Notes: generated by a model not told the origin, from the letters alone. Counted from the stretch's first letter, positions 1-8,646 are shown. The stretch: DNA of 64,000 bases from Treponema sp. CETP13 (GCA_001885315.1 MLPZ01000015.1:62001-126000), one strand, 5' to 3'. Numbers and translations are program-made.

Positions 1-5
1 ACCGC

Positions 6-1166
6 ATGATAACAGTGCTGGGATTAATGGCCTTTTTGGCAAATGGCGACAATTATGCAGCAGCCCCGCTTTTAATTAATATATCAAAAGATCTAAATCT
101 TACAATTAGTGCGGCCGCACTCTCCGTTACCGCATACATGCTTGCATTTGGAGTATTCACTTTACTTTTTGGGCCTTTATCTGACAGATATGGCAAAGTA
201 AAAATTATTAATATTGCAGCACTTGGAACAGCTATTTTTAGCATACTCGGTACATTTGCTTTTAATTTACCCTCTCTTATATTTTTTAGAGCAATGAATG
301 GTGCTTTTGGGGCAGGAATCTTTCCTGTTACTATAGCCTTTATAGGACAGAGCTTTGAAGCTAAAAATCGTCATAAAGCCATTGCCAGTTTAATGGGACT
401 CATGTTTTTAGGAGCAGCTACAGCCACTGCAATTGGCGGATTTCTCTCGTATTTTGGATCTTGGAGAATGGTGTACATGACCTACGGTATTAGTGAATTA
501 ATAGTTGCTATTATTATGCTTAAAATGTTAGAACGCGACACACCACAAAATACTACATTGCATTTGATTAAAGCATATAAAGACCCATTTACAAATTTTA
601 ATTTTTTGCGCCTTGTAATAACAATTTTCTTTGTTGGATTTTGTGTTTTTGGAACATTTACCTATTCAGGTAAATTATTAAAAGAAATTACTGGCTATAA
701 CATTCTTGCAGTTGGGCTTATTTTATCTCTTTTTGGAGTAGGAACAGTAGTTGGTAGTAAGATTGCACCAAAATTAAAACCAAAATTAAAACATGGCTTT
801 TTAGTCTTGGCAGGTTTGATTGGCTTAATTTCTCTTTTAACACTTTCTATTACCCAAAATGTATGGATACTATCTATAGGACTTATTGGATTTGGACTTG
901 CTTTTATTTTTTTGCAATCAACACTCGTTTCGACTGCACAAGAAATGCTTCCAAAAGCCAGGGGAACGGCTATGTCACTTGCATCTTTTAATATGTTTGT
1001 AGGAGGAGCTGTAGGGACAAGTTTTAATGGGTATCTAATAAAAACATATCCAGTTTCAACAATATTTCGGAATGCATCAATCATCATTTTAATAGTTAGC
1101 ATCATTGCAGCTTTCTTTGTAACACGTTTTGAAAATCATGCTAAAAATAGCAACCAATTAGGTTAA
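6..1166 (+). CDS. MFS (DHA1-type) drug/sugar efflux transporter, 5' end at window edge
   Basis: A 12-TM major facilitator, probably a proton-driven exporter of the DHA1 drug-efflux group in the inner membrane. The first helix carries AFLANGDNYAAAPLL, typical of this group, and the loop between TM2 and TM3 carries the MFS signature GPLSDRYGK near residue 60. The frame is open to the first base of the window, so the true start may lie a few codons upstream of the ATG used here. The substrate cannot be read from sequence. It ends 20 bases before acr3 and probably shares its transcript, so an arsenic-related role is possible but unproven. Confidence 0.82.
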   Translation: MITVLGLMAFLANGDNYAAAPLLINISKDLNLTISAAALSVTAYMLAFGVFTLLFGPLSDRYGKVKIINIAALGTAIFSILGTFAFNLPSLIFFRAMNGAFGAGIFPVTIAFIGQSFEAKNRHKAIASLMGLMFLGAATATAIGGFLSYFGSWRMVYMTYGISELIVAIIMLKMLERDTPQNTTLHLIKAYKDPFTNFNFLRLVITIFFVGFCVFGTFTYSGKLLKEITGYNILAVGLILSLFGVGTVVGSKIAPKLKPKLKHGFLVLAGLIGLISLLTLSITQNVWILSIGLIGFGLAFIFLQSTLVSTAQEMLPKARGTAMSLASFNMFVGGAVGTSFNGYLIKTYPVSTIFRNASIIILIVSIIAAFFVTRFENHAKNSNQLG

Positions 1167-1186
1167 TTTTTTGGAGAGCCACAAAT

Positions 1187-2227
1187 ATGAGTAACGAAAA
1201 AAAAAAAGGGATATCTTTTTTTGAAAAATATCTATCTATATGGGTTTTATTATGCATGGGAATTGGCATTTTAATAGGTAAATTTATTCCACAAATTCCT
1301 CAAACACTCGGAAAATTTGAATATGCAAATGTTTCTATTCCAATTGCAATATTAATTTGGATAATGATTTATCCAATGATGATGAAAGTCGATTTTAAAA
1401 GTGTTAAAGACATAGGTAAAAATCCCAAAGGGCTTTTTGTTACTTGGGTAACAAACTGGCTAATTAAACCTTTTACAATGTTTGGTATTGCAAGTCTTTT
1501 CTTCTTTGTAATTTTTAAAAACCTTATCCCTTCAAATATTGCAAAAGAATATTTAGCAGGTGCTGTTTTATTGGGTGCTGCACCTTGTACTGCAATGGTC
1601 TTTGTATGGAGCCATCTCACAAAAGGAAAGCCTGCATACACTGTTGTACAAGTCGCAACCAACGATTTAATTATTTTAGTAGCCTTTACTCCTATTGTAG
1701 CCTTTTTATTAGGAGCCGGAGGAGTATCAATTCCATGGGACACTTTAATTTTGTCAGTAATATTATTTGTAGTAATTCCATTAACTGCTGGTATCCTATC
1801 AAGAATAATAATTTCTAATAAAAAAGGAATTAAATATTTTGAAGAATCATTTATTCCTAAATTTAATAATATAACAACAATTGGGCTGCTACTAACACTC
1901 ATAATTATATTCTCTTTTCAAGGTAACGTAATTATTAATAATCCTTTACACATACTTTTAATTGCAATACCACTAACAATTCAAACTTTTTTAATATTTT
2001 TTATTGCATATTTTGCCTGCAAATTATTAAAACTTCCTCATGATATTGCAGCCCCAGCCGGAATGATTGGAGCTTCTAATTTTTTTGAATTAGCTGTTGC
2101 AGTTGCTATTTCACTTTTTGGAACACAATCTCCTGCCGCGCTTGCTACAATAGTAGGAGTATTGGTAGAAGTTCCTGTAATGTTAATACTTGTAAATATT
2201 GCAAATAAAACAAAAAAGTGGTTTTAA
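1187..2227 (+). CDS. acr3: Arsenite efflux permease, Acr3 family
   Basis: Integral membrane As(III)/H+ antiporter of about ten helices. Family features: the N-terminal helix ending in GILIGKFIPQIP, the helix-4 motif GAAPCTAMVFVWSHL with the Cys required in Acr3 proteins (near residue 132), and the C-terminal helix segment GASNFFELAVAVAISLFG. The length of 346 residues is normal for the family. The start follows a weak GGAG (tggagagccacaaatATG). It follows the MFS gene by 20 bases. An ArsR-type regulator lies about 1.4 kb downstream, separated by a lipoprotein gene and a strong terminator, so the two arsenic genes are linked but not in one simple operon. Confidence 0.92.
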   Translation: MSNEKKKGISFFEKYLSIWVLLCMGIGILIGKFIPQIPQTLGKFEYANVSIPIAILIWIMIYPMMMKVDFKSVKDIGKNPKGLFVTWVTNWLIKPFTMFGIASLFFFVIFKNLIPSNIAKEYLAGAVLLGAAPCTAMVFVWSHLTKGKPAYTVVQVATNDLIILVAFTPIVAFLLGAGGVSIPWDTLILSVILFVVIPLTAGILSRIIISNKKGIKYFEESFIPKFNNITTIGLLLTLIIIFSFQGNVIINNPLHILLIAIPLTIQTFLIFFIAYFACKLLKLPHDIAAPAGMIGASNFFELAVAVAISLFGTQSPAALATIVGVLVEVPVMLILVNIANKTKKWF

Positions 2228-2266
2228 AAATAGTAATTTTGCTTACATATAGTATCATATCTTAAA

Positions 2267-2291
2267 ATGCTACTGAAATTATCAGTAGCAT
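2267..2291. repeat. Perfect 10-bp inverted repeat after acr3
   Basis: ATGCTACTGA and TCAGTAGCAT pair around a 5-base loop 40 bases after acr3. No T run follows on the plus strand, so it is not a standard intrinsic terminator. It could stabilise the 3' end of the mRNA or bind a protein. The rest of the 255-base gap before the lipoprotein holds only that gene's promoter. Confidence 0.5.
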
Positions 2292-2414
2292 ACCAAAGTT
2301 GAAATCATTTAAATTGCATTCCTCCTTTTCTCTTAAATAATTACCTATAATTGCAACACTTTTATAGCAGAATTTAAGATTTTTTAAATTAAAAATTTAT
2401 TCTTTGCTCAAACC

Positions 2415-2443
2415 TAGACAAATACAGATTTCTGTCTTATCAT
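2415..2443 (+). promoter_or_regulatory. Sigma-70-type promoter of the 2483 lipoprotein
   Basis: TAGACA, a 17-base spacer, then TATCAT: five of six consensus bases in each box. The -10 ends 39 bases before the ATG. The spacer contains a small palindrome, ACAGATTTCTGT. Confidence 0.6.
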
Positions 2444-2482
2444 CTATGGCGAAAAGGAATACAGAGAAAAGGAGAAAGAAAA

Positions 2483-3526
2483 ATGAATAAACGAAAAGCT
2501 TTATTTATTATTGGTTTTGTCGCAGCAATATTTGCGTTAACAGGTTGCCCTACAGAGGGAGAAACTACAGAAGAAGGTCTTACGACAGCAGAAAAAGCTA
2601 CCGTTACTGCTATTGATGTAAGTACAATTCCTGCTAGTAATGCTACAAAGGACATAACAGAGGAAAATTATACAACCATAATGACCTCTATTACAGAAGA
2701 TGAAGGAATGCAGTTTTTACTAGGTTTACTCGAATCAGAAGATGATGCTGATGATAGTGATGGGGAATACTCCTCAGAAAACTCAGTAGAAAAATTTTTT
2801 CCTTTAATGTTGTCATCCAATACAACAGAAGAAGAGCTCGAAGATATAATTGAGGAGTTTACTCAAAAAGCTACTGCATTCGAGAATGATATGTTAGCAA
2901 ATGGATCCGGAACACTTGTTTACAATCCAACGATTGATAGTGTTGAAACAGGAATAGATGGATTTACTTTATCGATTCCGACCTCTAGTATAAACATTTC
3001 GTCTTCACTGCATGACGATGATTATCTTGATATGGTCGGAGCTGTATCTTTTGCAGGAAGCTCCTCAATCAATGTTGCCAATTTTATAGCAGGTATGGCA
3101 GATGAAGAATTAGAAACCCCTACATCTATAGTAAAAGATATTAATACCAATATCGCCTTTAATGCAAATGCATTTTGTAGCGATGCCAAGAATGAAAGTG
3201 AAATAGAAATCAGTGTTAGTTATGCAACAAGTTATGGCATGTCGGTTTGTATTGAAGAAGATGGTTACGACAGCATAGGGGGTAAATTACTTGCTTCACT
3301 CGAATTTTCTTATAACGGTACTATAAAACCAATTGAAACATTAATTGGCTTACTTGATGGATATCCTACTGATTCTGAGATCGAAGACGCAATAAACAAT
3401 TTACCACTCACCATAAGCATTTCCATAAAAGCATACGACAATGACAACAACGAAACTTATACAATTATGGATACAAATTCTTTATATGATGCATATACAC
3501 TGCTGTATCCAGAAACTGAAGAATAA
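2483..3526 (+). CDS. Hypothetical lipoprotein, 347 aa
   Basis: I do not recognise the family. A basic N-terminus and hydrophobic stretch end in the lipobox FALTGC (Cys22), so the mature protein should be lipid-anchored. The mature part starts with a Thr/Glu-rich linker, has a very acidic patch near residue 90 (ESEDDADDSDGE), and continues as a mostly beta-looking, Asn/Ser/Ile-rich domain. The start is fixed by an AAAAGGAG ribosome site. It has its own promoter and ends 19 bases before a strong terminator, so it is transcribed alone, between acr3 and arsR. Nothing in the sequence links it to metals. Confidence 0.75.
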   Translation: MNKRKALFIIGFVAAIFALTGCPTEGETTEEGLTTAEKATVTAIDVSTIPASNATKDITEENYTTIMTSITEDEGMQFLLGLLESEDDADDSDGEYSSENSVEKFFPLMLSSNTTEEELEDIIEEFTQKATAFENDMLANGSGTLVYNPTIDSVETGIDGFTLSIPTSSINISSSLHDDDYLDMVGAVSFAGSSSINVANFIAGMADEELETPTSIVKDINTNIAFNANAFCSDAKNESEIEISVSYATSYGMSVCIEEDGYDSIGGKLLASLEFSYNGTIKPIETLIGLLDGYPTDSEIEDAINNLPLTISISIKAYDNDNNETYTIMDTNSLYDAYTLLYPETEE

Positions 3527-3545
3527 AATACTCACTTAGTAAACT

Positions 3546-3580
3546 AAAAAGAGCTACACATGATGTGTAGCTCTTTTTAT
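3546..3580 (+). terminator. Strong intrinsic terminator after the lipoprotein
   Basis: Perfect 15-bp stem AAAAAGAGCTACACA with a 3-base loop (TGA) and a T-rich right arm. The flanking A and T runs make it usable in both directions. It separates the lipoprotein from the arsR operon; the arsR -35 box starts at its last base. Confidence 0.9.
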
Positions 3581-3622
3581 TGACTCTTTTTATATTTATT
3601 CATATACTCATTCAAGTATATG
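3580..3622 (+). promoter_or_regulatory. arsR promoter with overlapping ArsR operator
   Basis: TTGACT (3580-3585), 17-base spacer, TATACT (3603-3608). The -10 lies inside a perfect dyad CATATACT-cattca-AGTATATG (3601-3622). ArsR/SmtB repressors typically bind AT-rich dyads that overlap the promoter, so this is the expected autoregulatory operator: bound ArsR would cover the -10, and metal binding would release it. Confidence 0.72.
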
Positions 3623-3642
3623 TTAAATATAAAAGGTAAGAT

Positions 3643-3996
3643 ATGTCAGATTTAAATACATTTTTTAATTTAGCTTCGGATGAAACAAGATTACGTTTAA
3701 TAATTTTGTTATCACAAGAAGAACTATGCGTTTGTCAATTATGTGGAATTCTTAATTTATCACAACCAAAAGTCTCCAAACACTTAGCAAAACTCCGTGC
3801 CGCTGAATATGTAAAAACAAAACAAAAAGGTAAATTTATTTTTTATTCCTTAAATATTAAAAACACTATCATTACAAATATGATTAAAGATATTTTTCTT
3901 CATCTAAAGGAATATCCTTCTCTAAAAGAAGATAATAATCGTTTAGCAATAAAAGATACTTTTTTGACTATGTGTACTTGTAATACTAACTTTTAA
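3643..3996 (+). CDS. arsR: ArsR/SmtB-family metalloregulatory repressor
   Basis: Winged-helix dimeric repressor of 117 residues, expected to leave DNA on binding As(III), Sb(III) or a related thiophilic ion. The alpha-3 motif ELCVCQLC (residues about 27-34) is the ELCVC-type arsenite site. The recognition helix follows (LSQPKVSKHLAKLRAAEYV). An extra C-terminal CTC (MCTCNTNF) offers two more thiols, which some ArsR proteins use as ligands. The ribosome site is AAAGG. Its promoter overlaps a dyad that is probably its own operator. It heads an operon with a 15-codon Cys-rich ORF and a TauE/SafE permease, so the effector could also be a sulfur species. Confidence 0.9.
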   Translation: MSDLNTFFNLASDETRLRLIILLSQEELCVCQLCGILNLSQPKVSKHLAKLRAAEYVKTKQKGKFIFYSLNIKNTIITNMIKDIFLHLKEYPSLKEDNNRLAIKDTFLTMCTCNTNF

Positions 3997-4005
3997 GGAG
4001 TTTCT

Positions 4006-4053
4006 ATGCTAAAAAGAAGAAAATGTTGTCCTTGTTGGTGGAAAGGTAATTAG
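4006..4053 (+). CDS. 15-residue Cys-rich peptide (CC-x-C-W-W) between arsR and tauE
   Basis: The ORF MLKRRKCCPCWWKGN begins 9 bases after the arsR stop. It has a near-ideal ribosome site (TAAGGAG, 5 bases before ATG), better than that of arsR itself, so translation is likely. Three of 15 residues are Cys in a CCPC cluster flanked by basic residues and two Trp. I recognise no family. The last codons overlap a small terminator-like hairpin (4042-4071), and the tauE start follows 54 bases later. Two readings fit: a regulatory leader peptide whose translation or ligand binding controls read-through into tauE, or a tiny metal/thiol-binding product. The existence of the ORF is seen; its function is inference. 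Confidence 0.6.
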   Translation: MLKRRKCCPCWWKGN

Positions 4054-4071
4054 CCTTTTTCTATTTTTTTT
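4042..4071 (+). terminator. Weak terminator-like hairpin overlapping the Cys-peptide stop codon
   Basis: AAAGG (4042-4046), loop TAATTAG, CCTTT (4054-4058), then TTCTATTTTTTTT. The stem is only 5 bp, but the U-rich tract is long. The left arm is the Lys-Gly codons of the peptide and the loop contains its stop codon, so a terminating ribosome would block the hairpin. It is a candidate attenuator for tauE. Confidence 0.4.
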
Positions 4072-4107
4072 ACTAAAAAAATTAATCACTTATTTCAAGG
4101 AGAAATT

Positions 4108-5049
4108 ATGAAAGATTCATTTATGAAAAAATATGGTTTTGTTACCATTTTATTAATTATAATAATAACAGCTGCCATTATATCGTTAGCTTTTAACCTA
4201 ACACCAAGTAAAGCTGGAGCAGCAGGAGTTCCTGCTATTACGGGCCAATACATTATTATTTTACTTCTAGTTGGACTTTGTGCTGGCCTTTTAGGCGGCT
4301 GGATAGGAACTGGTGGATGCAGTGTTATGCTACCTATATTAGATTTATGGTTGGGGTTTCCAACTGCAATCGCTGTAGGAACAACTCTTTTTGCTGTAAT
4401 TTTTACTGCCGTTTCGGGTGGATACGGTCATTTTAAGCGACATAACTTAGATAAAAGAGCAACGCTTTGGATTGGCGGTGCTGGAATCGTTGGTGTTGTA
4501 ATTGGCTCATGTTTATTTACTTTCTTATCTTCTAAATCAAAATTACTTGGATTAATTATTGGTATCGTATTTTTATGGCCATCAATTAGAATGATTTACG
4601 AAGGCATTAAAGGGTATACAAAAAAAGCTGTTTCCAACAAACCTGCTACCCCACCTGCAACCGCTCCAATTCCTGGCAAACCCGCCGGATTCTCTGTTTT
4701 TGGGTCTCTTGTTGGTATTTTTACAGGTATAGTTGGTCTTGGAGGTGGTTACGCCCTTGTTCCTGGACTCATATATATTTTTGGTGCAGGAGTTTATGTA
4801 ACAATGGGAACATCCCTTGCAATCATGGTTCCAATGGCAATAGTAGGCGGAACTATAAAACTTGCTCAAGGGTATGTATATTTAAGCGCAGCACTTTTGC
4901 TAGCAACAGGAACAATACTTGGAGCACAAATTGGGGCTGCAACTATTAAAAAGTTTAAACCAAATACGTTAAAACTCATATTTGGAATTTACTTTTTATA
5001 TGTAGCAGCTAAGTTTATTACTATTTTCTTTGGAATTCAGATTTTTTAA
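4108..5049 (+). CDS. Sulfite exporter TauE/SafE-family permease
   Basis: 313-residue integral membrane protein with two repeats of the TauE/SafE fold. The glycine-rich repeat motifs are visible: GGWIGTGGCSVMLPIL and GVGTTLF-like AVGTTLFAV in the first half, GIVGLGGGYALVPGL and TMGTSLAIMVPMA in the second. An extended Pro/Ala loop (about 170-190) joins the halves. Family members move sulfur-containing or C2 anions across the inner membrane. The ribosome site is CAAGGAGAAATTATG. Placement behind an ArsR with a CVC motif and the Cys-rich peptide suggests a thiophilic-metal or sulfur-stress inducer. A strong terminator follows. Confidence 0.86.
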   Translation: MKDSFMKKYGFVTILLIIIITAAIISLAFNLTPSKAGAAGVPAITGQYIIILLLVGLCAGLLGGWIGTGGCSVMLPILDLWLGFPTAIAVGTTLFAVIFTAVSGGYGHFKRHNLDKRATLWIGGAGIVGVVIGSCLFTFLSSKSKLLGLIIGIVFLWPSIRMIYEGIKGYTKKAVSNKPATPPATAPIPGKPAGFSVFGSLVGIFTGIVGLGGGYALVPGLIYIFGAGVYVTMGTSLAIMVPMAIVGGTIKLAQGYVYLSAALLLATGTILGAQIGAATIKKFKPNTLKLIFGIYFLYVAAKFITIFFGIQIF

Positions 5050-5082
5050 TGTAGCAATTAATTAATAAAAGATTATTAACAT

Positions 5083-5130
5083 ATAAGCCATTAGAAATAC
5101 TACCTGTAATTCTAATGGCTTATTTTTTTT
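5083..5130 (+). terminator. Intrinsic terminator after tauE
   Basis: 14-bp stem ATAAGCCATTAGAA / TTCTAATGGCTTAT with a 13-base loop and a T8 tract. It ends the arsR-peptide-tauE transcript. Confidence 0.88.
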
Positions 5131-5166
5131 TAAGTGATCAATAATTTTAAATGATTTTTTTGGCAT

Positions 5167-5195
5167 TTGACTCTATACTAATTGTAGGCTATTAA
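5167..5195 (+). promoter_or_regulatory. Promoter of the HAD 5'-nucleotidase gene
   Basis: TTGACT, 17-base spacer, TATTAA, ending 21 bases before the ATG. An AAGGAG ribosome site lies between. Confidence 0.55.
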
Positions 5196-5216
5196 ATCTA
5201 TTCTAAGGAGTTATAT

Positions 5217-6578
5217 ATGTCACTTTTTGTAAACCGTCTACTTAACATGAAAAAAATCAAAGTTATTGGTTTTGATATGGATTATACACTTGTTCGATAT
5301 AACACAGAACTTTTTGAAGAATTAACCCATTCTCTTGCTTGTAAAAAACTTGTTTCTAAATATGACTATCCCGAAAAAATAGCTACTCTTAAATTTGATA
5401 TAAATAGAACAATTGGAGGACTCGTCTTAGATCGTCGAAACGGAAATATTCTAAAATTAAGCAGGTTTGGCAAAGTAAAAATATCTTTTAGTGGCCTTGA
5501 AATGATAGATTACAGAAAACAAACAGATTTGTATCAAGATTTGGCCATTGACCTTAGTAGCCCTGATTATATAAGCCTTGATACAGCCTTTGCAATTTCT
5601 AAAGGGGTTCTTTTTGGACAAATAGTTCAATTAAAAAAGGAAGGACTAACACTTCCTAACTTCAAACAGATTTTCGATGATATCGAAAAAGCTATTGATG
5701 AAGTCCACCAAGACGGATCCCTAAAAAAAGTTGTCACAAATAATTTCGAAAAATACGTCATAAAAGATCCTCTTGTTACAAAAATGCTAGAACTATACAA
5801 AGGATACGGCAAAAAACTCATGATTATAACTAATTCAGATTTTAACTACACAAAGAAACTTCTGGATTACGCTCTTAATCCTTTTTTCACTCAGTATAAA
5901 AAATGGGAAGATGTTTTTGATGTAGTCATAACACAAGCCGAAAAACCTGCTTTTTTTCAACGTCCTGCACGTTTTTTGCACATTATTAATAATACTGGAG
6001 CCATGGAAAATCATATCGGTTCTGTTGCAAAAGGAATTTTTCAGGGGGGCTGGTTTGCAAAATTACAACAAGATTTGGGTGTACATAGCTGGGAAATCCT
6101 TTATTTAGGCGACCATATTTATGGCGATGTTGTTTCGTTAAAAAAACAATGTGGATGGCGTACAGCTTTGGTTCTCGAAGATTTAGAAAAAGAAATCGAA
6201 GGAATACACCGTTCTGCCCCGCTGCAAAATAAGATTGACAGTTTAACCGATAAAAAAAATAAGCTCGAAAAAGAAATCAATAAAATGGACATTCTACGCG
6301 CAGAAGGACAACAAATAGATCGAAAAAAACTTGATGAACTTTTTTCAGAAACAGATAAACTCAACAGTCAAATTTCTGAGCTTTTAGGCCAATACAAAAA
6401 CTACTTTAATCCCTATTGGGGAGAAGTTTTACGTGCAGGGAGTGATGAAAGCCGATTTGCTGATCAAGTTGAGCGTTATGCGTGTATCTATATGACCCGT
6501 GTATCTGATTTGTACAAATATTCACCCAAAACATACTTTAGACCAACACGGCGAACACTTCCTCACGAAGAACTTTAA
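5217..6578 (+). CDS. HAD-IG family 5'-nucleotidase (cytosolic purine nucleotidase-like)
   Basis: Cytoplasmic HAD-superfamily phosphatase related to cN-II/HAD-IG 5'-nucleotidases, likely to dephosphorylate purine nucleoside monophosphates. Motif I is FDMDYTL with Asp20 (nucleophile) and Asp22. Motif II is in KKLMIITNSDFNYTK, and motif III/IV is YLGDHIYGDVVSLKK. A long charged coiled-coil-like insert (about 340-395, rich in Lys/Glu) separates the last motif from a C-terminal segment ending ACIYMTRVSDLYKYSP, as in eukaryote-like cN-II relatives. At 453 residues it is of normal length. The start at AAGGAGTTATATATG is convincing. It is monocistronic, with its own promoter. Confidence 0.88.
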   Translation: MSLFVNRLLNMKKIKVIGFDMDYTLVRYNTELFEELTHSLACKKLVSKYDYPEKIATLKFDINRTIGGLVLDRRNGNILKLSRFGKVKISFSGLEMIDYRKQTDLYQDLAIDLSSPDYISLDTAFAISKGVLFGQIVQLKKEGLTLPNFKQIFDDIEKAIDEVHQDGSLKKVVTNNFEKYVIKDPLVTKMLELYKGYGKKLMIITNSDFNYTKKLLDYALNPFFTQYKKWEDVFDVVITQAEKPAFFQRPARFLHIINNTGAMENHIGSVAKGIFQGGWFAKLQQDLGVHSWEILYLGDHIYGDVVSLKKQCGWRTALVLEDLEKEIEGIHRSAPLQNKIDSLTDKKNKLEKEINKMDILRAEGQQIDRKKLDELFSETDKLNSQISELLGQYKNYFNPYWGEVLRAGSDESRFADQVERYACIYMTRVSDLYKYSPKTYFRPTRRTLPHEEL

Positions 6579-6708
6579 TTAGAATGTTTTAAAAATCCGT
6601 GATATACTAAAGTATGATACAAAAAAGGGAGCAAAAGATTTTCTACTTCTCAATGGTATATATATCAAAAATATTCTTATGAAAATTTAATAATTTAAAG
6701 AGAAAAAT

Positions 6709-8646
6709 ATGGGGAACAAAAATAAATGTAGAATAGCCTTTCTTCTTCCTGATTTTAACAGTGAATACACTGTAGCTATTTCTAGAGGAGCTTTGAAAGC
6801 TGCTGAAGATTTAGGGGTTTCAGTTGTTTTTTTTGGGGTTGGAGAATTAGGAAGCCCTCTTCTGTATACTCAAAACCGTAACAAATTATTTTCTCTAGTT
6901 TATCCAGAAAATTTTGATGGTATTTTATATCTCTCTTCTTCTATTTCTAATAATATAGGGGTTAAACCTTTTCTTAATTTTATTACAAAATATGGCAATA
7001 TTCCTTCTGCTCATATAGGAATAAAAACTACCAATAGCACTTGTTTTACTATTGATGATAGATCTGGTATGTATGCTGTGGTAGAACATCTTATAAAAGT
7101 TCATAATCGAAGAAAAATAGCCTTTATAAAAGGAACTTCAGGCCTTTTTGAAGCAGATGAGAGATTAATAGGATATAAAAAGGCTCTAAGTGACAATGGA
7201 ATTAAATTTAATGAGCAATATATTTTTGAAGGTAATTTTATTAGAGAGAGAGGGATTTTAGCAGTAGAAGAATTTCTAGATAATAGAAAAATTTCGTTCG
7301 ATGGTTTAGTAGGTGCCAATGATCTTATGGCTCTATACGCTATGAAAGAACTTCAAAAAAGAGGTTTTAATATTCCTAAAGATATTAGTATTGCAGGATT
7401 TGATGATTTGCCTAGTGCTAAAAGTTATAAACCAGAACTAACAACTATTCATCAACCGGCTACAGAGCTCGGATATATGGCCGTACAAGAATTCTCCAAA
7501 GAATTGATAACTCCCTCTTCAAAACCAAATACTTTTGATCTTCCTACACAATTAGTTGTCAGAAAATCATGTGGTTGCAACATTGAAAACCCAACCTTAA
7601 TTAAAAATATTTTTTCTATTCCATATATACCTGACACAACAAAAAATGAACAAGAAGAATTTACAACAATCTTAAATGGTATGACAAGAAATATTATTGG
7701 CTCATTTCATGAAGATGACATTTGCCAAGTTTTAGATAAAAATCTTAGATTGTTTAACATAGAGAATTTTACCATAGCTAAATACATCGATGACAACAAT
7801 GTACAAATTTTTTATGATTTAAAAACACATTCAAAAAAAATAGTTTCGACTAAACATCTTATTATAAATTATAGCAAAGTAAATAAAAACTCCTATTCTC
7901 GCTTTATTTTTCCACTCTATCACAAAAACCAAGACATAGGTTTTTTTATTTCGGATGCCAACCAAAATCAACTTCGCATTTTAGAAGAATTAGGAGATCA
8001 CCTTTCTGCAGCTTTAAAAGCAACAGATCTTTTAGACCATGCCCTTAAGTATTCAGAGCAATTAGAAAAAGAAGTTGCATTACGAACAAAAGAGTTAGCA
8101 GAACGCTCTAAAGAACTCGAAAACGCTCTAGAAAAAGTAAAACAAGCTAATAAAAAATTAGAATGGTTGTCTGTCATAGATGAACTGACAGGTTTATACA
8201 ACCGCCGAGGTTTTTTGACTTCTTCAAAACAAAATATAGAACTTGCAAAAAGAAATGACTCGGAAATAATGCTTATCTTTTTTGATTTGGATGGATTAAA
8301 ACAAATTAATGATAATTATGGCCATAAAACAGGCGATATTGCAATTCAAGCTATAGCAAACATTCTTCAAATGAGCTTTAGAAAATCTGATATTATTGCT
8401 AGATTTGGAGGTGATGAATTTACGGTTCTATCAATTAATTGCTCTATTAGTCAGTATAATCTTATCCAAAAACGCATAAATGAATTAATAAATGAATACA
8501 ACAAAAAACCTCACGAATTTATTTTATCTGTATCTTCAGGAGCAACTCAGTATAAAATAAACGAAGATTTCACTCTTAAAAAACTTCTCGATGAGGCTGA
8601 TAAAGAATTATACAAAGCAAAATCAAAAAAAAATTGCAAACATTGA
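6709..8646 (+). CDS. Diguanylate cyclase with LacI-type periplasmic-binding-like sensor domain
   Basis: Residues 1-290 match the ligand-binding fold of LacI/GalR regulators and sugar-binding proteins (start CRIAFLLPDFNSEYT; IAGFDDLPSAKSYKPELTTI near 230-250), but with no DNA-binding helix and no signal peptide, so the sensor is cytoplasmic. A middle region (about 310-440) may be GAF-like. A coiled coil (about 445-485) leads to a C-terminal GGDEF domain with GGDEF at 567-571 and an RxxD inhibitory site (RKSD) five residues upstream. Catalysis of c-di-GMP synthesis with product inhibition is therefore likely. The effector may be a small sugar or similar ligand. The ribosome site is a modest AAAGAGA. 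It stands alone. Confidence 0.85.
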   Translation: MGNKNKCRIAFLLPDFNSEYTVAISRGALKAAEDLGVSVVFFGVGELGSPLLYTQNRNKLFSLVYPENFDGILYLSSSISNNIGVKPFLNFITKYGNIPSAHIGIKTTNSTCFTIDDRSGMYAVVEHLIKVHNRRKIAFIKGTSGLFEADERLIGYKKALSDNGIKFNEQYIFEGNFIRERGILAVEEFLDNRKISFDGLVGANDLMALYAMKELQKRGFNIPKDISIAGFDDLPSAKSYKPELTTIHQPATELGYMAVQEFSKELITPSSKPNTFDLPTQLVVRKSCGCNIENPTLIKNIFSIPYIPDTTKNEQEEFTTILNGMTRNIIGSFHEDDICQVLDKNLRLFNIENFTIAKYIDDNNVQIFYDLKTHSKKIVSTKHLIINYSKVNKNSYSRFIFPLYHKNQDIGFFISDANQNQLRILEELGDHLSAALKATDLLDHALKYSEQLEKEVALRTKELAERSKELENALEKVKQANKKLEWLSVIDELTGLYNRRGFLTSSKQNIELAKRNDSEIMLIFFDLDGLKQINDNYGHKTGDIAIQAIANILQMSFRKSDIIARFGGDEFTVLSINCSISQYNLIQKRINELINEYNKKPHEFILSVSSGATQYKINEDFTLKKLLDEADKELYKAKSKKNCKH

